Below, piece by piece: positions 24,263 to 31,496 of a stretch of 64,000 nucleotides of DNA. The translations under genes and the position numbers were made by a program. Numbering within the stretch: the stretch's first letter is position 1; the number at the start of each line of letters is the position of its first letter. This DNA is from Streptomyces filamentosus (GTDB lineage: Bacteria > Actinomycetota > Actinomycetes > Streptomycetales > Streptomycetaceae). The stretch lies in NCBI RefSeq assembly GCF_014654895.1, contig NZ_BNBE01000001.1, positions 2,703,001-2,767,000 of the forward strand, given 5' to 3'. The notes under the pieces were generated by a model. That model made no database searches. It worked only from the letters and a program-made list of their open reading frames with translations, and had not been told where the DNA came from.

Positions 24263-24498
24263 TGTGGATGAGCTGGGGAAGCGAGCTTTCCCCAGAGTTA
24301 TCCACAGCGTGTGCCCGGTTCTCCCCACCGCCGTGAGAACGACCGAGCCCCCTGCCTCTGACCTGGGTTTTCTCCAGGGAGGCAGGGGGCTCAGGGCTGC
24401 TGTGGACAGTCGTTCGCGGTCGTACCGGCGTCAACCCGGTGTGAGTTATCCACAGATCTTCGTAAGTTATCCAGTGCTGTGCACAACGCTGTGGATAA
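24263..24498. promoter_or_regulatory. Cluster of strong DnaA boxes about 20 kb from oriC
   Basis: The 303-bp space between the convergent rhomboid and crgA genes holds three perfect TTATCCACA boxes (24298-24306 plus, 24446-24454 plus, 24490-24498 minus). Four weaker ones lie at 24263 (minus, TCATCCACA), 24401 (minus, CTGTCCACA), 24467 (plus, TTATCCAGT) and 24478 (minus, TTGTGCACA). These boxes match the strong consensus better than any single box in oriC. DnaA-box clusters near oriC that restrain initiation are described in S. coelicolor; this one is a likely counterpart. Confidence 0.8.
24345..24392. terminator. Bidirectional terminator inside the DnaA-box cluster
   Basis: 14-bp perfect outer stem GAGCCCCCTGCCTC (24345-24358) with 24379-24392 plus an inner CCTGG/CCAGG stem. 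It serves the convergent rhomboid and crgA transcripts. Confidence 0.85.
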
Positions 24499-24554
24499 AC
24501 TCTGGGGTGAGCTTGACGACGGCCGCGCGGACCCGCTAAGCGCCCCTAAAGGGC

Positions 24555-24809
24555 TCACTTCCACTGCGTGGAGACACCGAACCCGGCCGCGATGAAGCCG
24601 AAGCCGACCACGATGTTCCAGTTCCTGATCGACTCGATCGGGAGCGAACCGTCGGTGACGTAGAAGACCACGATCCACACCAGACCGATGGTGAACAGGG
24701 CCAGCATCACCGGGGCGACCCAGCTGCGGTTCGTCAGCTTGATGGTGGCGGCCTGCTTCGCCGGCGGGGGCGTGTAGTCGGCCTTCTTGCGGATCCGTGA
24801 CTTCGGCAC
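24555..24809 (-). CDS. crgA: Cell division protein CrgA
   Basis: Small two-helix membrane protein that interacts with FtsZ/divisome proteins and coordinates sporulation septation. 84 aa; the basic N terminus [16 protein letters not shown] is diagnostic. Helices are about 30-52 ([20 protein letters not shown]) and 62-80 ([20 protein letters not shown]), ending in WK. It lies in the conserved actinobacterial order next to DUF881 and trpG. Confidence 0.96.
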   Translation of the reverse strand: MPKSRIRKKADYTPPPAKQAATIKLTNRSWVAPVMLALFTIGLVWIVVFYVTDGSLPIESIRNWNIVVGFGFIAAGFGVSTQWK

Positions 24810-24949
24810 GAGGGACTCTCCTGTCGATGCGCTGCGTGACCGCGCAGGGAACTGTGGCTGTCGCCGGGATGTGACGTAGCAGGTCGACTGCGCCCCCCGG
24901 GCGTCCGTTAGCGTAGTGGTTCCGCGGCACAGAAGGGGATCAGGGTACG

Positions 24950-25729
24950 TTGAGCAATTCCGCCGACACGCCGGGCGAACCCCCCGCCGGACCGGCCCGC
25001 GCCCCCCGCTGGCGTCCCGTCCGGCTGCTGACCCTCGCCGTCTTCGCCCTCGCCGGGCTGCTCTTCGTCACCAGTTTCAACACCGCCAAGGGCACCAACA
25101 TCCGCACGGACGCCTCCCTCCTGAGGCTCTCCGACCTCATCGAGGAACGCAGCCACAAGAACGCCGGCCTCGACGAGACCGCCGCCGCCCTGCGCGGCGA
25201 GGTCGACTCCCTCGCCGCCCGCGACGACGGCTCGACCGCCGCCGAGGACCGGCGGCTGAAGGCACTGGAGACCGCCGCGGGCACCGCCGAGGTCTCCGGC
25301 CCCGGCCTCACCGTCACCCTGAACGACGCCCCGTCCGACGCCCAGGCCGCCCCCGGCTACCCCGAGCCGCAGGCCAACGACCTGGTCATCCACCAGCAGG
25401 ACCTCCAGGCCGTCGTCAACGCCCTCTGGGAGGGCGGCGCCGAAGGCATCCGCGTCATGGACCAGCGGCTCATCTCCACCAGCGCGGTCCGCTGCGTCGG
25501 CAACACCCTCATCCTCCAGGGCCGCGTCTACTCGCCGCCCTACAGGATCACCGCCGTCGGTGACCGCGGACGCCTCGACAAGGCCCTCGCCGACTCCCCG
25601 GCGCTCCAGAACTACCAGCTGTACGTGAAGGCCTACGGGCTCGGCTGGAAGGTCGACGACCACAAGGACGTCACCCTCCCCGGCTACACCGGCGCGGTCG
25701 ACCTCCACCACGCGAAGCCCGCCGCCTAG
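24950..25729 (+). CDS. DUF881 family protein
   Basis: 259 aa starting with TTG at 24950; AGAAGGGG lies 11 bases upstream. A single N-terminal membrane anchor ([20 protein letters not shown], about 24-43) is followed by a coiled-coil stretch ([20 protein letters not shown], about 60-110) and the DUF881 core with [32 protein letters not shown] and [20 protein letters not shown]. The domain is probably extracytoplasmic. DUF881 genes commonly stand next to crgA and division genes, so a cell-envelope role is likely. Its biochemical activity is unknown. Confidence 0.88.
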   Translation: MSNSADTPGEPPAGPARAPRWRPVRLLTLAVFALAGLLFVTSFNTAKGTNIRTDASLLRLSDLIEERSHKNAGLDETAAALRGEVDSLAARDDGSTAAEDRRLKALETAAGTAEVSGPGLTVTLNDAPSDAQAAPGYPEPQANDLVIHQQDLQAVVNALWEGGAEGIRVMDQRLISTSAVRCVGNTLILQGRVYSPPYRITAVGDRGRLDKALADSPALQNYQLYVKAYGLGWKVDDHKDVTLPGYTGAVDLHHAKPAA

Positions 25730-25833
25730 GACCGACCGGGACCGGTTGTCCACAGGCTTCGGACAGCTTCCCCCCGACGGGGTCCTCGCCCCGTACTCTG
25801 GTGCCCGTAACGAACGGAAGGGGCGGCGACGTC

Positions 25834-25995
25834 ATGTACGGCTGGATCTGGCGGCATCTGCCGGGCAACGCGCTGGTACGGGCGCTGATCTCCGTCGCGC
25901 TGGTGCTCGGCATCGTCTACGTCCTCTTCCAGTACGTGTTCCCCTGGGCGGAGCCTCTGCTTCCGTTCAACGATGTGACGGTGGACGGCCAGTGA
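25834..25995 (+). CDS. Small single-helix membrane protein before trpG
   Basis: 53 aa from ATG 25834 (GGAAGGGG upstream): MYGWIWRHLPGNALVRAL, then a hydrophobic helix ISVALVLGIVYVLFQYVFPW and PLLPFNDVTVDGQ. Its stop overlaps the trpG start by GTGA, so the two are coupled. A gene of this size and type occupies the same place in Streptomyces genomes. The function is unknown. The upstream leader has a TTGTCCACA box at 25747-25755. Confidence 0.75.
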   Translation: MYGWIWRHLPGNALVRALISVALVLGIVYVLFQYVFPWAEPLLPFNDVTVDGQ

Positions 25996-26630
25996 GCGCG
26001 CGAATTCTCGTCGTCGACAACTACGACAGCTTCGTCTTCAACCTCGTGCAGTACCTCTACCAGCTCGGCGCCGAGTGCGAGGTGCTCCGCAACGACGAGG
26101 TGGAGCTGAGCCACGCCCAGGACGGCTTCGACGGCGTCCTGCTGTCGCCGGGACCCGGCTCCCCCGAGCAGGCCGGCGTCTGCGTCGACATGGTGCGGCA
26201 CTGCGCCGACACCGGGGTGCCCGTCTTCGGCGTCTGCCTCGGCATGCAGTCGATGGCGGTCGCCTACGGCGGCGTCGTCGACCGCGCCCCCGAGCTGCTG
26301 CACGGCAAGACCTCGCCCGTCGTCCACGAGGGCAAGGGCGTCTTCGCCGGCCTCCCCTCGCCGTTCACGGCCACCCGCTACCACTCGCTCGCCGCCGAGC
26401 CGGCCGCCCTGCCCGCCGAGCTCGAAGTCACCGCGCGGACCGAGGACGGCATCATCATGGGCCTCCGCCACCGCGAACTGCCCGTCGAAGGGGTCCAGTT
26501 CCACCCCGAGTCGGTGCTCACCGAGCACGGCCACCTGATGCTCGCCAACTGGCTGGTGCGGTGCGGGGACGAAGGAGCGGTCGGCCGGTCGGCGGGGCTC
26601 GCTCCGGTGGTGGGCAAGGCCGTCGCGTGA
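25992..26630 (+). CDS. trpG: Anthranilate/para-aminobenzoate synthase glutamine amidotransferase subunit
   Basis: Releases ammonia from glutamine for anthranilate or aminodeoxychorismate synthesis. 212 aa. The N terminus ARILVVDNYDSFVFNLVQYL is typical. The catalytic triad is visible: Cys in VFGVCLGMQSMA (near 80), His and Glu in EGVQFHPESVLTEHG (near 170). DGVLLSPGPGSPEQAG is the oxyanion loop. The synthase subunit is not in the window, so TrpG versus PabA cannot be settled; many actinobacteria have one shared subunit. It overlaps the genes on both sides by four bases. Confidence 0.93.
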   Translation: MSARILVVDNYDSFVFNLVQYLYQLGAECEVLRNDEVELSHAQDGFDGVLLSPGPGSPEQAGVCVDMVRHCADTGVPVFGVCLGMQSMAVAYGGVVDRAPELLHGKTSPVVHEGKGVFAGLPSPFTATRYHSLAAEPAALPAELEVTARTEDGIIMGLRHRELPVEGVQFHPESVLTEHGHLMLANWLVRCGDEGAVGRSAGLAPVVGKAVA

Positions 26631-27901
26631 CCACGGGCTCGCCGTGGTTCCGGGCCTCCGAACAGCCCGGGACCGAGCCGATACCCCAGGAGCACGGCCC
26701 CGGACCGTACGACCGGGCCCCTTACGAGCGGGCCTCCTACGAGCAGGGCCCGTACGAGCAGGGCCCGTACGACTACGGGCAGCAGCCCCCGCAGCCGTAT
26801 CCGTACCCCTCCGAGCCCGGGTACGGGAACGGGCCGGCGTACGGCCAGGGGGCACCGCCCCCCGCCGCCCCGGCCCCGCAGGAGCCCGCGTACGGGTCCA
26901 TACCCGAGCCGTACGAAGCCGCCCCCGAGCCGTACCGAGCCGCCCCCGAGCCGTACGAGCCCACGACCGAGGCGTACGAGGCCGTACGCGAGCCGTACGG
27001 GGCCACGGAGACGCGGGAGCTGCCGGAGGTCACCGAGGGTGCGCAGGAGCCCGTGGAGCCCCTTCCCGGGCCCGGACGGGCCGAGCGGCGCCGCGCCGCC
27101 CAGCAGGGCCGGGGCAAGGGCCGCAGGGGCGCCGCCCCGCAGCCCGGAGCCGGGCCCGGGCCGGCCGGGGACGCCGGCGGGCGGCCCCTGTCCCGGGTGG
27201 AGGCCCGCCGTGCCGCCCGGCGGGAGGCCAAGGCGGCCAAGGACACCATCGGCGTCGTCGTCGGCGAACTGTTCATCACCCTCGGCGTCGTCATGCTCCT
27301 CTTCGTCGCCTACCAGCTGTGGTGGACCAACGTCCTCGCCGGCCAGGAGACCGACCAGGCCAAGGCCAAGATCGAGGACACCTGGGCCAAGGGCGAGAGC
27401 AAGCCGGACGTCTTCGCCCCCGGCGAGGGCTTCGCCATCATGTACATCCCCAAGCTGGACGTCGTCGTCCCCGTCGCCGAGGGCATCAGCAAGCCCAAGG
27501 TCCTCGACAAGGGCATGGTCGGCCACTACGGCGAGGGCAAGCTCAAGACCGCCATGCCCTCCGACAAGCAGGGCAACTTCGCCGTCGCCGGCCACCGCAA
27601 CACCCACGGCGAGCCGTTCCGCTACATCAACCGGCTCAAGCCCGGCGACCCCATCGTGGTCGAGACCCAGGACGCCTACTACACCTACGAGATGGCGAGC
27701 ATCCTCCCCCAGACCGCACCCTCCAACATCTCCGTCATCGACCCCGTCCCCAAGGGATCCGGCTTCACCGGACCCGGCCGGTACATCACCCTGACCACCT
27801 GCACGCCCGAGTTCACCAGCACCTACCGCATGATCGTGTGGGGAAAGCTGGTCGAGGAACGGCCGCGCAGCAAGGGAAAGCCGACCGCGCTCGTAGGCTG
27901 A
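26627..27901 (+). CDS. srtE1: Class E sortase (SrtE1 position)
   Basis: Membrane-bound transpeptidase that attaches LAXTG-type proteins such as long chaplins to the wall. 424 aa from GTG 26627 (GTGA overlap with trpG). Residues 1-200 are a cytoplasmic Pro/Tyr/Glu-rich region with repeated PYE and EPY units, then a basic stretch RVEARRAARREAKAAKD. One helix (about 208-232, VVVGELFITLGVVMLLFVAY) follows. The catalytic domain has His323 (AVAGHRNTHGEPFRY), Cys392 (ITLTTCTPEF) and Arg401 (TYRMIVWG). The gene order matches srtE1-srtE2 of S. coelicolor. The partner gene is now separated by a 2-kb insertion. Confidence 0.93.
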   Translation: MTTGSPWFRASEQPGTEPIPQEHGPGPYDRAPYERASYEQGPYEQGPYDYGQQPPQPYPYPSEPGYGNGPAYGQGAPPPAAPAPQEPAYGSIPEPYEAAPEPYRAAPEPYEPTTEAYEAVREPYGATETRELPEVTEGAQEPVEPLPGPGRAERRRAAQQGRGKGRRGAAPQPGAGPGPAGDAGGRPLSRVEARRAARREAKAAKDTIGVVVGELFITLGVVMLLFVAYQLWWTNVLAGQETDQAKAKIEDTWAKGESKPDVFAPGEGFAIMYIPKLDVVVPVAEGISKPKVLDKGMVGHYGEGKLKTAMPSDKQGNFAVAGHRNTHGEPFRYINRLKPGDPIVVETQDAYYTYEMASILPQTAPSNISVIDPVPKGSGFTGPGRYITLTTCTPEFTSTYRMIVWGKLVEERPRSKGKPTALVG

Positions 27902-28031
27902 CGCGCCTTTCTTCGGGGTCTCTGGCGAGCATGACCGATGTCGTTCGCAGGTTCATGGATCGAATGCGTGACCCTTCCGTGGTGGTGTCGTTGATCAGAT
28001 GACAGCACCAGGGGTGAGGGGAGGGGTATCG

Positions 28032-29990
28032 GTGGGCCGGAGGCTGCCGTTGGGTGAGGGGGAGGCGGCTCGTACCGCCTGCGCGCCCGTCCTGCTCCGA
28101 TCGGGTGTGGACGAGAAGACCGGCGAGGTCCTCACCACCGCCGCTCTCGCGGAGCGGGTGGGCTGGTGCGCCGGTCTCGTGGAGGGCATGGCGGGTCCGC
28201 TGCTGTCCGAACACTGGAACGCCGCCGACATCGATGCGCTGGCCTCCGGTGTGGACGCGGGTGGGACGAATCTGCCGTCGCAGGCGTGGATGGCGTTGCG
28301 TCGCCTGGGCTGGGGTGTCGCCCCGCCGGCCGGGGTGCGGGTGAACGACCGGATCGTGCGCATGGCTCAGGAGCAGGCCGGGCGGATGCTGCGGTCGGTG
28401 AAGTGGCGCGCCGACCTGGTGGCCGGGGTACTGGCCACGTGGCCTGCCGACCCGGACAGGCGCACGCCTGCCGAGTGGGACGCGGTGCGCGCCGCGATCC
28501 CCGGCGGGGAGCACCTGCCCTCTGGCGTGATCCGTTCCCGTACCCGCCAGATCACCGCGTACGCGCGCAGGCACGGGCGTCTCCCGGTGGATGTGTTCGA
28601 GCTGGAACCGTCGCCGGGTACGGCACGGATGCTGCTGCTCGCCGCGTGCGACGGCCAGCAGGCCACCCTTGAACGCGCCGATGACGGGCACCGGGCGCTG
28701 CTGCGGCTGCAACTCCCCACCCGGCCCGACCCAGCTTCGTACGCGGACTGGACCTGGGTGGCCTGCCCGATCACACTGCCGCCCACGGTCCCGGCGAACG
28801 CGGTGCTCCACCTGCCCACCCTGCGTCCCACGGGCGGAAGAGTCCGGGCCGACCTGGCCTTCACCCATGCCGTGCCCAGGCTCCGGCGCACCGGGCACAC
28901 GGTCGCGCTCGGGGTGGACTGGGGTCTGAACACCCTCCTGTCCGCAGGCACGGTCCGGCTGCACGCCGACGGGCGGATCACCGCCCTCGGGACGGGCGCG
29001 CAGTTCCGGGCGGCCGGGGTCCTGGCCAAGCAGCACCGGCTGCGCCGCGTCAGCGAGCACCTGCACGCCAGGACCGACCACTACACCCGGCTCGCCGACC
29101 CCACCCTGGACGGCAAACACGCGGTGCTCACCGAGGAGATCCGGCGCGTCGCGGCACGCCGCTCGCACCTCAACGACGCCCTCGCCCGGGCAGCGGCCCG
29201 CTGGGCCGTGGACCAGGCCGTCGCGGCCGGGGCCACGGTCATCTACCTGGAAGACCTGCGCTCACTGGAAGCCAGGGGCATGGGCCGCACGACGAACACC
29301 CGCCTGGCCCAGACCGTGCGAGGCCAGATCGCCGAGTGGATGCGGCACCTCGCCGCCGAGACCGGCATCGCCGTCGTCACCGTTCCCGCCAGGAACACCT
29401 CCCGGCACTGCCCGCACTGCCTCACGCCCTTGCGGCATCGCAAGGCCCCCGACCGGCCCACCACGCGGGGCTGGAAATGGGCCCTCTGCCCCGGCTGCGG
29501 GTGGCAGGGCGACCGCGACCAGGGCGCCTGGCGCCGCATCGCCGCACGCGGCCTGGCCCACCAGACCAAGACCACCACCGACCGCACCAGCGGGCAGGTG
29601 GTCATCCGCACGGTGGTCGACCGGCTCGAAGCCACGGCCGTGATCACCGCCGCCCCGAAGACCAGCCGAGCGGACCGGTCCAAGACCGGCCCGACCCGGC
29701 CGCGCACCCACCGCCCCGCGCCCAGGCGACGCGGGGTTCCCTCCCCGGCACGACCCCCGGGCCGTGCCGGCAAGCGTCCGGAGGGACACGCACCAACGGA
29801 CCGGCCCCGACTGCCCCGCGCAGCCCACCGGCACCAGAGCGTGACCACGATCAGCGCACCCACCAACCGCCGACATCGGCCGCGCGGAGCAGCGCTGGGC
29901 GCGGGATTCCACCTCCACGCCCACGCCTCCCCAGCCAGGTGGACAGTACCCATACCGGACCCTACGGTTCGGATGGGGTCGCTCGGCTGA
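28032..29990 (+). CDS. TnpB/Cas12-like RuvC nuclease with zinc ribbon
   Basis: 652 aa from GTG 28032, set by the strong GAGGGGAGGGG site; an ATG at 27999 would add 11 residues. The N-terminal ~285 residues match no motif I know. The split RuvC nuclease follows: Asp296 in VALGVDWGLN, Glu407 in VIYLEDLRSLE and Asp496 in GDRDQGAWRRI, with a four-Cys zinc ribbon CPHC...CPGC between the second and third. All catalytic residues are intact. TnpB proteins are RNA-guided DNA nucleases; typical ones have about 400 aa, so this is closer in size to Cas12f/Cas12m. The last ~150 residues are Arg/Pro/Thr-rich and look poorly constrained, possibly because a guide RNA is encoded there. Confidence 0.88.
   Translation: MGRRLPLGEGEAARTACAPVLLRSGVDEKTGEVLTTAALAERVGWCAGLVEGMAGPLLSEHWNAADIDALASGVDAGGTNLPSQAWMALRRLGWGVAPPAGVRVNDRIVRMAQEQAGRMLRSVKWRADLVAGVLATWPADPDRRTPAEWDAVRAAIPGGEHLPSGVIRSRTRQITAYARRHGRLPVDVFELEPSPGTARMLLLAACDGQQATLERADDGHRALLRLQLPTRPDPASYADWTWVACPITLPPTVPANAVLHLPTLRPTGGRVRADLAFTHAVPRLRRTGHTVALGVDWGLNTLLSAGTVRLHADGRITALGTGAQFRAAGVLAKQHRLRRVSEHLHARTDHYTRLADPTLDGKHAVLTEEIRRVAARRSHLNDALARAAARWAVDQAVAAGATVIYLEDLRSLEARGMGRTTNTRLAQTVRGQIAEWMRHLAAETGIAVVTVPARNTSRHCPHCLTPLRHRKAPDRPTTRGWKWALCPGCGWQGDRDQGAWRRIAARGLAHQTKTTTDRTSGQVVIRTVVDRLEATAVITAAPKTSRADRSKTGPTRPRTHRPAPRRRGVPSPARPPGRAGKRPEGHAPTDRPRLPRAAHRHQSVTTISAPTNRRHRPRGAALGAGFHLHAHASPARWTVPIPDPTVRMGSLG
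29949..29977 (+). ncRNA. Candidate omega-RNA terminal hairpin at the right end of the TnpB element
   Basis: CCCAT (29949-29953), bulged A, CCGGACC (29955-29961), loop CTAC, GGTTCGG (29966-29972), ATGGG (29973-29977): a 12-bp stem with one G-U pair and one bulge. It lies inside the last codons of the nuclease gene, 10 bases before its stop. TnpB guide RNAs (omega-RNAs) overlap the 3' end of tnpB and extend to the element end, so this is where the scaffold's last stem is expected; a full RNA would begin some 100-300 bases upstream. This is inference from position and fold only. Confidence 0.4.
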
Positions 29991-30039
29991 TCAGAGACGC
30001 TGAGACCCCACACCTCCAGAAGGGACGAGGGCCGACCCA

Positions 30040-30717
30040 GTGTCACGTGCGCGCAACCGGATCGCCGGGCTCATCAGCGTCTTCGGCGAACTCCTCATCA
30101 CAGCCGGCCTCGTGCTCGGACTCTTCGTCGTCTACTCGCTGTGGTGGACGAACGTCCTCGCCGACCGCGCGGCCGACAAGGAGGGCGCCCAGGTCCGCGG
30201 CGAATGGGCCGACGAAGGCCCCGGCGCCCTCGACACCAAGGGCGGGCTCGGCTTCCTCCACGTTCCCGCCTTCGGCGGCGACGAGATCCTCGTGAAGCGG
30301 GGCACCGAGCCCTCGGTCCTCAACAACGGCGTCGCCGGCTACTACACCGAGCCGGTCAGGTCCGCCCTCCCGCAGGACGAGGAGGGCAACTTCACGCTCG
30401 CCGCCCACCGCGACGGCCACGGCGCCAAGTTCCACGACATCCACAAGTTGAAGAACGGCGATCCGATCGTCTTCGAGTCCAAGGACACCTGGTACGTCTA
30501 CAAGGTCTACAAGACGCTCCCGGAGACCACGAAGTACAACGTGGACGTCCTCCAGCCGGTCCCCGGGGAGTCCGGCAAGGACAAGCCCGGCCGGTACATC
30601 ACCCTGACCACCTGCACCCCGATGTACACCTCGGACTACCGCTACATCGTCTGGGGCGAGCTCGCCCGCACGGAGAAGGTCGACGCGGACCGCACCCCGC
30701 CGGTCGAACTCCGCTGA
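30040..30717 (+). CDS. srtE2: Class E sortase (SrtE2 position)
   Basis: 225 aa from GTG 30040, preceded by AGAAGGGACGAGGG. A short basic start MSRARNRI, one membrane helix (about 9-33, LISVFGELLITAGLVLGLFV), then the sortase beta-barrel with catalytic His123 (LAAHRDGHGAKFHD), Cys192 (ITLTTCTPMY) and Arg in DYRYIVWGEL. It lacks the long N-terminal extension of its partner. The GDPIVFESKDTWYVYKV pattern matches the class E fold. Insertion of the TnpB element upstream may uncouple it from the srtE1 promoter. Confidence 0.94.
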   Translation: MSRARNRIAGLISVFGELLITAGLVLGLFVVYSLWWTNVLADRAADKEGAQVRGEWADEGPGALDTKGGLGFLHVPAFGGDEILVKRGTEPSVLNNGVAGYYTEPVRSALPQDEEGNFTLAAHRDGHGAKFHDIHKLKNGDPIVFESKDTWYVYKVYKTLPETTKYNVDVLQPVPGESGKDKPGRYITLTTCTPMYTSDYRYIVWGELARTEKVDADRTPPVELR

Positions 30718-30752
30718 CGGGTTCTAGATTCGACCTCATTATTTGATGCGCT

Positions 30753-30787
30753 TCTTCGGTGCCCGACGTGAAGCCGGGCACCGAAGA
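30753..30787 (+). terminator. Terminator after srtE2
   Basis: Perfect 13-bp stem TCTTCGGTGCCCG (30753-30765) with 30775-30787, nine-base loop, 36 bases after the srtE2 stop. It also lies just after the end of the convergent secreted-protein gene. Confidence 0.8.
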
Positions 30788-30803
30788 GCATGCGAGACTT
30801 GCT

Positions 30804-31277
30804 TTAGCCGCAGTGAACGCCGCCGCTTCCGCTCTGGCCAGTAGCTATAGGAGCAACGGAAGAAACTTGTCCGTAGAGGTGAATGCACCTTCCGGCCGCG
30901 TATACGCTAACCGGGCCAGCATAGTAGTTAAAGTGGTCCCCCTCGTATGCGGTCGGCTGCCCTGCACTGTCGCAGAAAGCTCCGGGCGTGCTCGTCTTGC
31001 ATACGGCCAGTGTGACGCTGACGAAGCTGGAGGTGCCGTATCCACCTGCTGTCGTCTTCACGGTCACCGCGCAGTTTCGCCCCGTAGACGAATCGTAGTA
31101 CACATGGATATTGCCAAATATGGTACCGCTGCTGGTCTTCACGGGATAGGTCGCGATGAGACCCCCGCTGCACCCGTATCCTCCCGCGCTTGCTGCGGGA
31201 GCCGATATGAGCGCAAAGCCCAAAATCGATGCCAGTGCTGCGATTGTTGCCATGATGCGGTTTTTGGTGGATGGCAT
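30804..31277 (-). CDS. Small secreted cysteine-containing protein
   Basis: 157 aa from ATG 31277 (GAGGGAACC upstream). Residues 1-31 are a classical Sec signal: basic MPSTKNR, then IMATIAALASILGFALISAP and cleavage ASA-GGY. The mature part of about 126 residues has six cysteines (GYGCSGG, GRNCAVT, LAVCKTS, AFCDSA, GRCIHL, VHCG), enough for three disulphides, and is rich in Gly, Ser, Thr and Tyr, so it looks like an extracellular beta-rich protein. Base composition is clearly lower in GC than all neighbours, and the gene interrupts the conserved srtE2-pknB order, which suggests recent acquisition. I do not recognise the family. Confidence 0.75.
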   Translation of the reverse strand: MPSTKNRIMATIAALASILGFALISAPAASAGGYGCSGGLIATYPVKTSSGTIFGNIHVYYDSSTGRNCAVTVKTTAGGYGTSSFVSVTLAVCKTSTPGAFCDSAGQPTAYEGDHFNYYAGPVSVYAAGRCIHLYGQVSSVAPIATGQSGSGGVHCG

Positions 31278-31437
31278 GGTTCCCTCATTCGTAGGATGAT
31301 GTCGAGCTTTTTGAGTGTATCCCTGCCGCCCTTATGGGGCTGATTGTTTGTCAAGTCTGCATGGTGGAGAGTCGCTATTTCGGATCAGCGAACCTTATGT
31401 TCAGTTTTGTCGCAAGTGGTATGAAGTTCGCGGAAAC

Positions 31438-31471
31438 GATTGAGCCCTGGAATTCTTTCCAGGGCTCAATC
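31438..31471. terminator. Strong terminator after pknB
   Basis: Perfect 15-bp stem GATTGAGCCCTGGAA (31438-31452) with 31457-31471, loop TTCT. On the minus strand it lies 26 bases beyond the pknB stop and ends the fhaA-to-pknB operon. Confidence 0.9.
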
Positions 31472-31496
31472 CTCATATGTTTTAGTCAGAGAGGCA

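Larger units (their letters stand above)
27992..29995 (+). mobile_element. Putative TnpB-type insertion between srtE1 and srtE2
   Basis: srtE1 and srtE2 are adjacent in related genomes; here about 2.1 kb intervenes. The 8-mer TGATCAGA occurs at 27992-27999 and 29988-29995 and frames the nuclease ORF almost exactly; loss of one copy plus the interior would leave a 49-to-140-base sortase spacer. No tnpA or tyrosine/serine recombinase is present, so this would be a lone IS1341-like element. TTGAT (27991-27995) at the left edge equals the TAM of ISDra2, which may be chance. An outer pair GGGGTCTC (27915-27922) and GAGACCCC (30002-30009) could instead mark inverted ends. Confidence 0.6.

Noticed and set aside
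27915..30009. Treating GGGGTCTC/GAGACCCC as true terminal inverted repeats of a DDE transposon
   Set aside because: The encoded protein is RuvC/TnpB type, not DDE, and no target duplication flanks the 8-mers; left as an observation only.
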